The position numbers and the translations under genes were made by a program. Below the pieces are notes generated by a model. The model worked only from the letters and a program-made list of their open reading frames with translations. It ran no database searches and was not told the DNA's origin. This document shows positions 11,686 through 23,858 of a stretch of 64,000 nucleotides of DNA, in pieces (within the stretch, counting starts at the first letter, position 1; each line of letters opens with the position of its first letter). Location of the stretch: contig CM077116.1 of assembly GCA_039619475.1 (NCBI GenBank), forward strand, positions 280,193,258 to 280,257,257. The letters run 5' to 3'. This stretch comes from Icerya purchasi. Lineage: Eukaryota > Arthropoda > Insecta > Hemiptera > Monophlebidae.

Positions 11686-13477
11686 TAGAAGATTCAATAA
11701 TTCAATACCCGCTGTAGTATGATATCTTAACAAAAATAATTCCGGCCAATTATTGTTCCCGTTGCGATTTCCGGTCATAGAAATATCGGCGTAAAAATTG
11801 ACGTAAATAATAAGCGAGCCGAATTTTCCCGGAATTGTAATACGCAATATGCGGAAAATTAAATAAATTCTATTCGGAAATGTACTGGTCAGCGCCTCGG
11901 TAAAATATGCAAATAAGCGTTATCTAGTCATACGCAAAATTTAAACTGATCAATATGATAATCGGTCTACGTACGAATAAACCGCTTTCGGGATGCAAGG
12001 TATGCCAGTTGCTCTGTGTTTGAGATGTTTCGGTGGAATACGCCTTGTGCGCTGTCTTGTTTGTTTATGTTTCGGTTTCGATTAGCCCGATTTTGAGTAT
12101 ACATAAGTTAACAGCACTGGTGGCAATTTAATGATATTTTTATTAAGGCGATAAAAAACCATTAACTTTTTATTACGAAAATATAATATTTGCATCGTAG
12201 ACTGCAATATCTATAAAAAAAAAAAAAATTGATACATAAATATAATTACATCGATGGAATTATGACCTACATATATTATTGTTTGATTTACCGTAAACAA
12301 TACTTAGTATTTAACATTTGTAAGTTTCGTAAATTTTTAGAAAAACTGATGTACACACATTTTAATATATTTTGTTTTAGAAACTCTGATTAATTATTAC
12401 TACTAACTTCTACTAAAATGGTGTTTAACGCCAGGTCAAAAAAAAAAAAAAAAAAACTTCTATTTTAAACCTAAAACATAAATAATTTTCATAATGGCCG
12501 TTTGATGGCGTTATCTTCATGTCCGTAGTTAAATTACGTTCGACTACTAACCCCCTGTAAACTTGTACCCAAAATCGAGCTACTTTCGGTTATGAACGTT
12601 CGTAGGTTTTTTAAGAGTTTGCGTCCATGTTCATCGATTTTCATGCGTACTGTTTCGAGAGATGTTATTGATTTAAGGCCCGCATAAAGATGGGCTCATT
12701 CGATGATATTTTATTTATTTGTTCTTTTAATTCACGAATAATATTGGGCAATGTTTTCTCTGGTTACTTTGTCTTCGTTTATGCCCTGTGCTTTTTATGT
12801 ATATCACAATTCTATGCGGACGACTAGTGATCCAGGGTCCGCGTAGGAACTCTGCGATACCTCAATATCGTGTAGCTTCGTCTTTTGCTCGACTTGCGTA
12901 CAATTTTGCCAGCATCAGTATATTCTGGCGTCATTCCGTCGCATGTAATGGAACAATAATGTAGTAAATTTTCGTTAGTCGTGCGTACTGTAAGATGATT
13001 CTGATCGCGCAGGAAGTGTGGTTCTATCCGCTAGTTTTCATTATTAGCATATAATTAAGTCTCCTGGTCTACGCTCGCTCGGTCGTTCGATTTAACCTCT
13101 TTCGGACGAGATTTGCATTGCTTTTCACTAACATCTTTGAAGCGTTGTAATTTATAACTTGTTGTTTTTCTCTTTTGCGAGAGCGAGCTTGCTGTCGGTT
13201 GTCCGAGAAAGGTTATTTGTCTACATCGGTGTTCGATCGGGAAAATGCGTATCCGATTGGCGAATGTGAGCTCGGCTAATTCCGAACTCCGCCTGTTATG
13301 GGTATTTATTTTTTCCTCACGATTTGCGAATTTAACCAATCTGCATCGGACTTTGGGTTTAAAATTATCTATTTTTTTTTCTTATTTTATTTTCTTTTCG
13401 GTTTTTTTTAAAAAACTTATCGCTTTCCGGTCTACCATCTACGAGCCTTCGCTCCTCGCCCTTACCGCCCTGAACCC
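11686..13477. other. no recognisable gene
   Basis: AT-rich DNA with short open frames in both directions. Bases 11690-12080 and 12830-13450 are less AT-rich than average and could hold host regulatory or untranslated sequence. No motif allows a firm call. Confidence 0.4.
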
Positions 13478-14155
13478 TATCTCTCGCGTCTGAGTGAGGT
13501 ATGGGTTAGTATATCGATAGTGTCAACAATAATAATGCTATTTGGCGTTATAGAAATAAATTCTTTCTGGTTTTTCGAAATGTTGAACTAGGGCGATTCA
13601 CTGTGACTGCGAGGCGATGCAGTCGGCCTGCGACACAATGTATATTATTCATTTACATATTTGTTCCATGTGTATTATGTATTTATGTATTTGTTTATTT
13701 ACTACTTTTTAAAGCTGTCCTGCTTAATACTCCCGCGCACGTTGCATTGCTCGTTTATATATATATATATATATATGTATATAAAAAAAAAGAAAAAATT
13801 AATTTTTCGTTTTGCGAACTTTGACGATTTATGAAATTTACTCGTAAATATTTCCCTTTAGTGATATTACGGGCATACTAGCGGCTGTGAACTGTTTGTG
13901 GCCATAAATTTTACCAGATCTCCCGTAGATAATTTTCTGGCCGTTGGCACGCTGTGGACGTTGCGAGGTAGTCGTAACCATGGTGTTAGCCGACAGTCGC
14001 GTCTCCCTGTTTACGTCCTTTGAGCTCCCATATCTTCTGTAGGTTCAGATGCGTTCGTGAAAATATTTATATTTAAAGGCACTTGTCGGTGACAATGTTT
14101 ATATATTACGTGTTACTCTGGGCTCTATCTCTCGTGTCCGAGTGAGGTGTGGGTG
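13478..14155 (+). repeat. two related ~30-bp segments ending in donor-like sequence
   Basis: The segment at 13489-13516 (CTATCTCTCGCGTCTGAGTG followed by AGGTATGGGTTAG) recurs at 14125-14153 (CTATCTCTCGTGTCCGAGTG followed by AGGTGTGGGTGAG). Both could act as splice donors, so duplicated non-coding first exons are possible. No coding sequence is seen between them. An AT microsatellite lies at 13757-13777. Confidence 0.4.
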
Positions 14156-14269
14156 AGTAAATTAATCATTATTTGTAAATAATCGTCTTGTCAGTGCTGG
14201 AATATATGCGAGTGTCCATGACTATACATTCAGTTTGTCAGTTTCATAGGTGGTGATATAAATTTTAAT

Positions 14270-15060
14270 TTATTAACATTGATGGCCAGATCTGCTATTT
14301 TCCCTACCTTGTTAAATTCATTAATCATGAATTCTAACTTGCTCACATTTGAACTAATTAAGGTTACATCTTACGGAAATCTCACGTTATTCAAATATTT
14401 CCCGTTCAGGTTGACGTCTTTATTTTTCCATTCTAGTTTCTTAAATACTTCTTCTAATGCATAGTAGTTTTAAATAATTTTGGTGACAGCGGATCATTTT
14501 GTTTCACTTCTCTTTTAATAGTGAAATCTTTGCCTAGTTTATCAGTAATTATCCTGGCTTTTAAATCGATATAGGCGCTTTTAATTATATTAATAAAGAC
14601 TTCAGTTATATCTTGGTTTTTTTATAAAGCATTAATTAAGAACTTGTGATTTAGAGAATCAAACGCGTTGGTATAGTCATTAAAGGCAAAGATTGATATT
14701 TTTTATTTTTTTTTATAATCTGGTTGATGGTATGCAAATGGGGTCAACTTTGGCAAAGAACTTCTTAAAACCAGCCTAATATTCAGGCTGTTCATCAGTT
14801 TATTTGTGTCTTATTTTTAATTCAATCAATTTCATGACTATTTTGCTTAATGTTGGAATAAAGGATATCGGGCTATAATTTTCTACCTTAAAAGTTAAAA
14901 TTACATCAGATTTTTTCCAGTCTTCCAAAATTTGTTTATTATCAAGAATATTGTTATATATCATTAATAACTTATGCAGACTTCAATAATTGCATCGTGA
15001 CCTAGTGATTTGTTACTTTTTAAATTTTCAACTACGTATCCTAATTCGTCAAACGTAAAT
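14270..15060 (-). pseudogene. LINE reverse-transcriptase remnant
   Basis: Translating the minus strand gives FNDYTNAFDSLNHKFL (palm motif with Asp), KARIITDKLGKDFTIKREV, KQNDPLSPKLF (from the usual RQGDPLSPKLF) and VTLISSNVSKLEFMINE downstream of the lost active-site region. Stops and frameshifts interrupt every motif. The pattern fits an RTE-like or related LINE. It is too decayed for a clade assignment. Confidence 0.65.
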
Positions 15061-15143
15061 TCTTACTGCTTATCATTAACATTTTTAATTACAGCATTAG
15101 CTACCAAATGCTGAAATTCACAATTATAGAGATTAGAGTAGTA

Positions 15144-15355
15144 TGTTGAAGCTACATTTTATTTATTTCTAATCTGTTATATTTTTTTTCAATTTTTATT
15201 AAAAATATATATGTGATCCAACTTTTTCCTAATGATACTTGCTTCTTGTTGAAGCTACTAGTACATTTTATTTATTTCTAATTTGTCATGTTTTTTTTTC
15301 AATTTTTATGAAGAATATATATGTAATCCAACTTTTTCCTAATGATAGTTGCTTC
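15144..15355. repeat. tandem duplication of a ~105-bp AT-rich unit
   Basis: Units 15144-15246 and 15247-15355 both begin TGTTGAAGCTAC and end CCTAATGATA(C/G)TTGCTTCTT. They differ by a few substitutions and a 5-bp insertion. Confidence 0.9.
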
Positions 15356-15499
15356 TTTGTACTCATAGAGCCCATAATAATTTTTTCTATTCTTTTATTA
15401 TTTTTATTTCTTTATTAATTTACAGATTATGTTAAATTCAACTTTGGTTCTGATACCAGTAGTATTACGTTTTCGTTTTTCTTTTCTTTTTATGAAACT

Positions 15500-15640
15500 T
15501 TTTAATTTAATTAATTTAATTAATTTAATTAATTTAATAGGGGTATACACAACAACATGAAGCCAATTACAGTGTATACATTAGATCCATATACATGTAT
15601 ATATATATATATATATATCTAACATTTGTGAGTTGTAGCG
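15500..15640 (-). repeat. LINE 3'-end-like fragment
   Basis: AGCCAATTACAGT with nearby CAACAAC also occurs at 32590-32625, next to the TTTA-repeat 3' tail of a LINE. Here it adjoins a TTAA-rich run (15505-15539), so it may be the 3' end of a related LINE on the minus strand. An AT microsatellite follows at 15595-15620. Confidence 0.35.
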
Positions 15641-16542
15641 GACTAAATTTTCCGCCATTAAATGGTCGCAACGATAAACTAAAAATATAATTCAAAGATG
15701 TAGCAGAACAATGTAGGCGAATGGTCGTTTAGCGAGTACAGTGCAAACCGGTCTGCATTTCTCTTAAACATGGTACACCCTAAATCGGGAAAAAGAAAAG
15801 AAAATAATAAACGACTCGACTTCACAAGTACCGCGAGAACGACAAAAAAAATGAAACACATGTCCGGCAATCAGGTAACGAAAGAAATTTGAGAACCACA
15901 AAGAGATTGTCCCAACAATGAGACATTTATTCAACTGAAAGGTCTTTGATTCGAAAAATTAATTACCGACAGAAAATCGAAAGATTGACCGGAAACATTA
16001 CAATAAGTGCATCAACTATTTTTTGTATGTATTTCGTGTTTCGAGTTATTCAGACCTATTCGTGTTTTCGTTTTGGTAAATGTGCTTCATTTGGCCGTCC
16101 GTTACTCGCATATTATCCATGTGTATTCGTTTTTAAAATGTGTTCGGTATTTTCGCAACTTTCAGTAATATTGTATGAATATATTCACATTTGTGCGGTG
16201 GGTGCCAATTTTATATTTCAGTCGTATAAATATTGTGATTTATTATTTATCTTAACAAGAAAAAAAATTTTAAGATGTTGTAAAAAGGCTATATATAAAA
16301 AGACGTCTATCACTTTGACTGCTAAATGCCCGTAAAAAACACATAGAAATATATTTATAAAAATCAACATGTGCAGTCATTGAAAACATTTTCCAACCAT
16401 CCGGAAAGTAAATTCGAAGGCTCAATCCTGTGTGTTTTTAGATTGGCTAAATCGTTTTTATTTTTATCAGTAAACATTAGTTTTATAATATTAATTCAAC
16501 GTATTACAACTGAGCCATAGCAACGCGTGGCCGGGTCTACTA
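15641..16542. other. unrecognised DNA; possible end of an adjacent Helitron
   Basis: A 129-codon plus frame (15946-16335) is Cys/Phe/Tyr-rich and I do not recognise it. Bases 16515-16542 (CAACGCGTGGCCGGGTCTAC) look like the 3' terminus of a Helitron directly abutting the next one. No other gene is seen. Confidence 0.35.
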
Positions 16543-16550
16543 TCTATATA

Positions 16551-17473
16551 CAATGGCTGTCCCACGGGAAGTGAGAGTAACTTTGGTGTGAGTAGGCAAC
16601 CACTCACAGCGCGTTTAAAGCCCATTTAATTAGCTATCGAATGCAACAAACCGGAAGTTCAAACCTCACCGCTACACCCACAGCATCGATTTGAAAAAAA
16701 AGTGTTTTGTCAACCTTTACAATTTTTTTCAAGCGGAGCGGGCAGGTTGAAAACGCATCGTAACGGGTCTCGCACTCAGATAATCCTAAAGATCATTCCA
16801 TCAGCTGTCAAATGCAACAAACCGGACGTTTCTACGAGCATTATTACGTGTTTTATAGTCGAAAGAGTAAGGCGCAAATTGTGAAAACCACGTGCAGTTT
16901 TGTGTTGTCAACATGAATAAGAAAGGTATCGAGCAAGAACAGCGGTATGTGATTCGTTATTATTGTTGGTTGCAAAAAACGGTTAAAGAGACGTTAGATT
17001 TATTAAAAGAAGAAGCGTATCCTGATGATATTCGATTCGGTAATTCAACAATATTTCGATAGCATAGCCCGATTTCGAAAAATATTCGACACCGATCAAG
17101 AAGTCGTGAATGCGGTACAGACCATTTGAAACAGAACACCTGTTGGCGAGTTTAAAGCGACCTTTACAAGCGAGAGGTGCCTATTTCGAGAAGATTAATA
17201 TGAATAATGAAGATGGGTAATAATTTATGTAAAAACTTTGAAATACAGTTTTTTTCAAAATGTAATTTTTTTGTCTAAAAAAACGGTGGCGGTTAACGAA
17301 ACACTTTTTTTCAAATCGATGCTGCAGGACGAACCCCCGGGAGGTAGAAACTCCTGGTTTGTTGCATTCGATAGATAATTAAATGGGCTTTAAGATGTAC
17401 CCGGAGCGAACGCGCTGTGAGTAGGTGCCTACTCACACCAAAGTTACTCTCACTTTCTGTGGGACAGGCATTG
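16551..17473 (+). mobile_element. Tc1/mariner-like deletion derivative inserted at TA
   Basis: Ends match as inverted repeats of more than 100 bp. CAATGGCTGTCCCACGGG at 16551 pairs with CAATGCCTGTCCCACAGA read from 17473. Both continue AAGTGAGAGTAACTTTGG and then a shared internal block with AAAGCCCATTTAATTA. A TA dinucleotide flanks both sides (16549-16550, 17474-17475). The flanks rejoin to a plausible Helitron 5' end when the element is removed. The interior keeps only part of a transposase. Total length is 923 bp. Confidence 0.8.
16913..17062 (+). pseudogene. mariner-like transposase N-terminal helix-turn-helix fragment
   Basis: The 49-codon frame from ATG 16913 reads VIRYYCWLQKTVKETLDLL then GNSTIFR before a TAG. 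It resembles the first HTH of mariner transposases (I+ycxxLgKtxxETxxxL...xVFxWH). About 100 bp later, out of frame, come LASLKRPLQARGAYFEKIN and a stop, plausibly the transposase C-terminus. The DDD/DDE catalytic core is missing. The copy would depend on an autonomous relative. Confidence 0.6.
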
Positions 17474-17996
17474 TATATAAAACAAAGTCGGGTTAGTTAA
17501 ATCAACGGCTGAACCGATTTTTATGATCTTTGATTTGTTGAATTTGTGCCCGTCCCGAATAGCAGAATACAAAATTTAAAAAAAAAATTATGAAGAAAAT
17601 TCATTTTTTTTGCTATTTTTGGCCCAAAAGGGGAGTTGGAATAATTTTTTAATCGTAATTTTTAAATTTTATGAAAGGGCTGTTGTGTTTTATTTTATAT
17701 TTTGAATTTCGATTTTAAACGGTTGTCTGATGATGAGTTATGAATTTTTTAAGGGCGATTTTTGAGGTCGTTCTAAATTCTATATTATATATTCTAGACG
17801 GTTTCTTGCCGACCAGGGTACTCGGTCAGCTTAAAGTTGTAAATTGTCATAGATAGAGAAGTTTAATTGTAATTTATGATCCGATTCCGATAAGTCAAAC
17901 CGTTTCCGAGCTATTATATAATAGAATATTTTTTTCGTTTCTGAACCATCTTATTGGGATTCCGTGCATTATATGTGTACGAAATCATAAAAAAGG

Positions 17997-18205
17997 GTAT
18001 AAATTTACTTTAAGAAATTAAATTACTTTAGAAACACGTTTTTTTCGTGTATAGCTCATCATCAGCTAACTGCACAGAGTACACACTTTATTAAAAAGTA
18101 TATAAATTGAGTGTGTACTATGTGTTGTTAGCTGATGATATAGCCCAAAAAAGCATGTTTCCAAAAAGTAGTTTACTTTAATTTTTCAAAGTAAATTTAT
18201 ACTGA
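17997..18205. repeat. imperfect inverted repeat with hammerhead-like motifs
   Basis: Arms of about 95 bp (17997-18090 and 18108-18205) pair imperfectly. The minus-strand arm (18070 down to 18025) contains TTAG-CTGATGA, a weak stem II, GAAA, an A-run with ACGT, and TTTC-TAAAG. This is the order of a hammerhead ribozyme core with helix I closing on TTAG/CTAA. The plus arm (18127-18166) has CTGATGA but CAAA in place of GAAA, so it is broken. It resembles a decayed version of the 52 kb palindrome and lies inside the Helitron. Confidence 0.55.
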
Positions 18206-18394
18206 TTTTTGTTATTAAGGGGGATAATGCCTTGCTGCCACGTGAATTACATTTATTTCAATGTAATTAAAATACGTTTCATTTTTATTTTTGTACATTT
18301 ATTGAACTTAATTTTTTTTTAATATTGATTGCTGATAAGTTAACACACTATTTATTGGTTCTGGGGCGGTGCGAAGTTCGCCGGGTCAGCTAGT

Positions 18395-19550
18395 ATATAA
18401 TAAATACATAACAACACACAAACCATAAGCAAAACACACTTTAATACACACACACACACACAAATCCCACATAACACATAAATATGTATACACTCACCAT
18501 GTAACACATAAGAATACACATATGCCATGCAACAAATTAACATAATTTTAACAAACGATCAATACAAAAATAAATTTATTCCTTATATACATAAAATATC
18601 TTCTCAGCAAGTACTCATTGCAATGAAGTTACACGCACGCTCATATATAAGCACACACGTACACATACCAACCACATATAACACGTATACATCCATAGCA
18701 CATACAGACGCACATACTATGTGACACAAGCGAATTAATATAAGTTATGTATTAAAATTGTTCGTATATCGCTAATGTATGGAAGAGGCTAGACTACGCA
18801 CACTTTTAATTAATTCATTGAGCAGTAAAATACTTCAAAACTTATTCATGTTAGCAGAAAAACATGTCAGCCTCCGATTCGTTCATTAAGAAATAATTTG
18901 TTATTTTCACCGCAGTCAAAAGGGGAGAATTCGTATATAGTTTCGCTCTTGCAAATGGTACATGCAATAATTGCGTTTTTTTGACCGTTAATCTGGGAAC
19001 TCGGAAACCAACTTTTGATAATAAATTAACATCATTTATAGTAATATCAATCAATAAATAACGTATAAATAAAACAGTAGATATTTTCCTTCTATTTTTT
19101 AATGTGGACATTCTGAATGTCATCTATAATTGAATGGAAACACATCACTATAATGAAACTTACAAGTGCAGCCACCTTAGAAAACGCTTTTGTACCCTTT
19201 CAGGTAAAAATAAAATTATTTTAGATATAATTTTCATTTTTTCCAACCGTTTTTTTTTAATAGTGGAGGTCAGATATATCAAAGATTCTACTTTTTTTGA
19301 ATATTAGTTGTTATTATCTTTTAATTTTTAATTCTATTTCATTATCTTTTATTATTTCGATGAATTAAATTATTTGTTTTTTCCTATATTTTTTTTTCAT
19401 TTTTACTATTTTCAATTGTCATTGTAATAATCTATGGTTTGAATGGGAGTTTATCGTTATTACAATCTTTTACATAGTTATTATTATTCTGTATTAATAT
19501 AAAATCAATTTGATAATTGGTTTTTTTTGTTTTTTTTTTTATTTATTGGT
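18395..19550. other. CA-rich simple repeats and AT-rich DNA, no gene
   Basis: CA/ACAT-rich tracts lie at 18410-18500 and 18630-18725. A minus open frame at 18851-19123 is not recognised. Confidence 0.5.
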
Positions 19551-19960
19551 TTATTTATGGTCGCTTTATAACAACTGGGTTTTTAGCGACCGCTATATAC
19601 AAAGTTTTACAGAATTCCGAATTAGTTAATTATACATTAATTAAACAAGGGAAGACATTTAGTTAAATGAAGCTAATTGCGTTTATGGATTTAATGTATT
19701 TTAAAGTCTTGAGGTAATTTTCTGTGCTTACAAGTGTGTCATTGATAGATTCCGGGATGTTGAACTGTTCTCTAGTTGACCTGAGGGGGCGACATTCTAT
19801 TAAAATGTGACGTACATCAAGGTTACTCATGTGGTTTTAATGCATAATTTGGGGGGTTTTATCAACGAAACGGGGAAAACAGAAAGGTAAAATACACCCG
19901 GAAAAAATTCTTGGTTGTTTGATTAAGAGCCGACCATGCTCATAAATTTTACCTTGTTGC
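19551..19960 (-). pseudogene. LINE 3' end with ORF2 C-terminus (jockey-like)
   Basis: Minus-strand translation gives LDVRHILIECRPLRSTREQF, then INDTLVSTENYLKTLKYIK, ending in a stop near 19665. The VxHILxECxxxxxxR block is the conserved C-terminus of jockey-like LINE ORF2 proteins. Upstream (19820-19960) the frame is shifted. The 3' side is TTTATT-rich at 19551, as expected for a 3' tail on this strand. Confidence 0.65.
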
Positions 19961-22538
19961 TTTTTGAAAAATAATGCATTTACTATTTTAAAATTGTGCC
20001 GTTGGGAAGAACTTGAATTAAATGTCTTCCCCTTATATTTCTTTAACCGTAATTATATTTGCCTGTTACACCCGTGTTTCTTCTATCCTTCTTTGACCCA
20101 TGTGTGACCGTTAAAATCTCCAATAATCGTTAAATAATCGATTTTTTTTTTTTTTCGGATAGATTTATGTTCTCTTATACGTTATTTTCTCTTTTTGGCT
20201 ACCGTAAATCTGTTGTATTATCAATTTCGTACTATAATTTAATTTTATTTTAACTATTACTATTCTCTATCGGTAGGAATTTTACACTGAAAAACTTCCG
20301 TTTGAAAAGTCTTAGAAATTCTGCTCCTTGTGTTAAATACGATCCGAATGTAATAGTATATTTTTAGAATGGTTCTAACTTTAAAATTAGGCCGTCATGG
20401 TGCACCGAAAACTCGAAATTTTTGATAAAAAAAATGTTTTTTTCCCGAGCATATATCGCAGGAAAGATGGCTATTTTTCGGGAACGAAACCGTATTTCAT
20501 TTCCTTAACGAAACCTTCGTAGTTGGTGAAAAGTTCAAATAAAAATGCTAAAATTGCGTCTCTTCCTCCTTGTGGAGCTAAAAATCAGATTTCTTCGTTT
20601 CGCATTTAGTATTATGTAAATATAAATATTATGCTTATCTTTGATTTAACACACGAAGTAACTGTGAGCCCATGAAACATCATGTTTGACTGGACTTGTT
20701 GATTAAATTATTTACAACTTTGGTTTGACTTGAGCATAAGTATTGTCGCGGTTCAATATTTTTATTATTCACTCGTGGCTGTAGGTTTATTAAATGCCTG
20801 TAACACTAGGTGTTGTTTAAATACGTAAATTCTGTTAAGTGTTTTTTTTTTTTTTTTACCATCGGAGCTCTATTTCCTGTATGTTTTGCAACCATCATAA
20901 TTTGACGAGTGATTTCCACCACATTAGCTCATGTTGAAGGTTCTGTTGTCTTTTTATTGCAGTTAGTGGATTTATTTGAATCGCAACACTCAAAAAAATT
21001 AAATTAACAGAATTATATGACTCATGGAATGCGTGCGAAAACTCCTAGTAGTTATAACAACCTCTGACGGAACAAATGATAAAAGCTACTAAAAATTCCA
21101 TTGTACAAGTCATATATTGAACAGCAGTTATCAATATGTAGTGAAATCAGGAGTTTACTTTGAGACAAGAAACTGGTTATATGCCATCATCAATTCACGA
21201 TAATACATCAGTGAGATGGTCTTCGACTTCGCATGTCTGAAAACTGCATATAAAGTCAACTCTTTATATTGTTTTGCAGAAATGTACTACTGCTGCTAAT
21301 ATTGTTTCTGTCTTCTATCGTGTTTGTAATGTGTAAATGCAGATAAATATACGCATCTCTGCTATAGAATTGAACGTTTTGAAGGATTTATTATTATTCC
21401 CTTTACTTGATGATGCAATGGATTTATCTTTATAGCATAGACTAATAAATTACGTCGTTTTCCTGTTGCAATAATAAATAAGGTTAGTGATACGTTATCT
21501 TTAATAATTTTGAATTTATACGATGTGTGATAAAAAGGAGACAAATAAATTTGACTAAAAATGTTAATTATTTTACAATACTTTAATATAATTATAAAAG
21601 TAAATAAATTAATTTTTACGTTAAATTTACTAATAATTTTATTGAATGTTAAAAGTTTACATTTTTTTTTTTTTTTTTTTTTTTGGATAAAAAAAAGGAG
21701 GAATAAGATTGGACTCGTCAACCAAGGACCTTTACCCGGAAACAATTAGAAGAAAACGAAAGTTATATAGTGAGACGATCAGATATCGTTAATAAGAAGG
21801 AAACAATGGGAGGGATAATAAGTGTAGAATGAAAAGACAGGATATAAAGCGGGCACAAAAAGGAGCAGGAAGCCCCAGCCTAAGCAAGTGAGAGTACAGA
21901 GCTCAACGCTCCGCCGAAAGAGCAGAGCACTCAAAGATCACGTGATCGGACGAAAGCGGGAGTAAGGCAGCCAGGAAAGTTTACATTTCTAGATCTCATA
22001 AGGTTATTATTGAAATTTTAAATTTAGTTGCATTTATGAAATGTTTACTTTTTGATCGCAAGTACAATTTTTTTAATGCCGTAATTTAGTAAAATTTCAA
22101 CAGATTAATGCTAATTTATTTTTTATCATATTATAATTTTAGTAATTCGTGATTTAACGAGATATTTGCGAATTTAAAAATTACGAAACAAAACACTGTT
22201 CTTATTGGAAACATTGCAATGTTTACATGAAATCTACTTAGGATTTACAAGTTCAGCAGATCATCCGTAATTATATAGTTCCAAATCATAAAAAATCGTT
22301 AAATTAATGCGAACAACGAATTAATTTTTTTAATCTAAAATATACTTCTTTCCCCCTCCACCTTTGTTATATGAAAATATTAAAGGCTATTATAATTAAA
22401 ATAAGATCCTTTATAATTTCAAATATCATAACGAAAATTGCCTTATTCCGTTGCAGAATACGAATATACGATTGGTTAGTTATCCAAAATAATGTTATAA
22501 TTCAAAGAATTACACATAATTATTTTTTTTTTTTTTAG
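19961..22538. other. no recognisable gene
   Basis: AT-rich DNA. It includes a T-tract at 21663-21684 and a GC-richer stretch at 21830-21980 that could be an old SINE or LTR fragment, but without diagnostic ends. No supported coding frame was found. Confidence 0.4.
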
Positions 22539-22540
22539 AG

Positions 22541-22728
22541 AACAATTTGAAAGAAGTAAATCCGAACGAGAGATATTATAATGGTGAATTGTTCAGTACT
22601 TTGTCATTGAATAAGTATAAGCTTACGTGTCAGTCAATGGGAGCTAATAGTTACTACCATTGGTTTCATGATGGTTGCAGTAAACGTGTCGGCGACTAAT
22701 GTCTGAATTATGGTATTGCAGAAAACAG
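22541..22728 (+). pseudogene. Ig-like domain exon with an in-frame stop
   Basis: After a long T-tract and AG acceptor the frame reads NPNERYYNGELFSTLSLNKY, KLTCQSMGANSYYHWFHDG and then SKRVGD-stop (TAA at 22697-22699). The frame beyond it ends at a CAG|GTAAGT donor (22728/22729). LTCQSxGAxxxxxxxWFxDG is the B-to-C strand core of an Ig domain (Cys, then Trp) as in insect cell-adhesion receptors. The stop, the lack of a second Ig Cys and isolation from other exons suggest decay, or a one-base error. Whether it belongs to the same gene as the laminin-G exons 20 kb upstream cannot be decided. Confidence 0.45.
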
Positions 22729-23850
22729 GTAAGTCAATTTAAAAATGACATATTTATGGGGTGCATACTTGTGATGTATATATACATGCATTAATCTTCA
22801 AATGTGTATTTGACGATGGAAAGTATAGTTTTCGTCAAATCATCAAATAAGAATTGATGTGTAAGCGCCGTATGTAAAATTCACTTATGTTAAAAAATTA
22901 TTATTATTATTCTATCTCCTCATTCGATTAGAAGTATGCGTTTTTTTTTTTTATTCGTAAGGATAAAGTAGCAGCACTATTTTGATGAGCAAAGAAACCG
23001 GAGCGCAATCTAGCTTCCGTGCTGCCGATCAACGTGAGAAAGGTTATCAATAAAGTAGGATAATCAAGAAGACTGGCCTACTCACGTTGATTAGCTCGCC
23101 GACTGAATATTTTTATGCGATGCTAACACGCGCGACTACATTTGGAACTGATTATAGAAGTTTGATTTATCGATATACAAATGCAGTTTCCTAAGTGTGT
23201 CCGTGCAGCAGTTGATATCTTTTTTGAAAATTTCAGAATATATTCTTAAATATTTGTACAAAATTACTTCACAATATCAGTAAATTATATAAATTCTTTA
23301 TGTGTTAAAAATATTCATGGAAATCACCGAATAAAAAAGCCAACTAAATGTGGCAGTATTCATTTTTTTTAAAAACACTTAAAATTTTCAGTTTTTTTTC
23401 AAATTTAAATGTGTTTTATGATTTTCTAAAATTTACAAAAAATTACAATTTAATATGTTTAAGTCGTTTATATGCATAGTTCCACGAGTAACTGAAGTAT
23501 AAATAAATGTACATGTGCTGAATATATGTTCAGAAAAACTCAAATTTATTATTCTGCAAAACCAACATTTTTTTTTTTTTTATATAACACCTTTTGTTTA
23601 GCCCATATTAAAATATTGAAAGTGTAAATCGAATTCGCTAAGTAATAATAATTGTAATATATAGTATGAGTAATTTTATAATTTTACCATACCAATAACA
23701 GTACCTAAGCTACGTGTATAACACTATAAGACTCATCGAAATCCATTGAAATTAATAAATTAATAAATTAAAGCTAGTCTAATAACATTAATCATGAATT
23801 AGTGGTAAAATAAAACAATAAACCTAACGGAATAATACTTACTTCTTACT
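22729..23850. other. no recognisable gene
   Basis: AT-rich DNA. A short inverted repeat (ATCAACGTGAG near 23028 with CTCACGTTGAT near 23082) could form a hairpin. I see no coding sequence. Confidence 0.4.
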
Positions 23851-23858
23851 ATTGCCCA

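Larger units (their letters stand above)
16543..18394 (+). mobile_element. non-autonomous Helitron with nested insertions
   Basis: The 5' end reads TCTATATA, is interrupted by a TA-flanked element, and continues TAAAACAAAGTCGGGTTAG and ACGGCTGAACCGATTTTTA, a body I recognise from insect Helitrons. The 3' end is GGGTCAGCTAGT (ending 18394), preceded by a short hairpin, GCGAAGTTCGC, at 18371-18381. A CTRRT terminus with a hairpin about 10 bases upstream is the Helitron hallmark. No Rep/helicase is present, so it is non-autonomous. Confidence 0.65.

Noticed and set aside
15946..16335. 129-codon Cys/Phe-rich plus frame
   Set aside because: No domain, signal peptide or repeat pattern that I can support; probably chance in AT-rich DNA.
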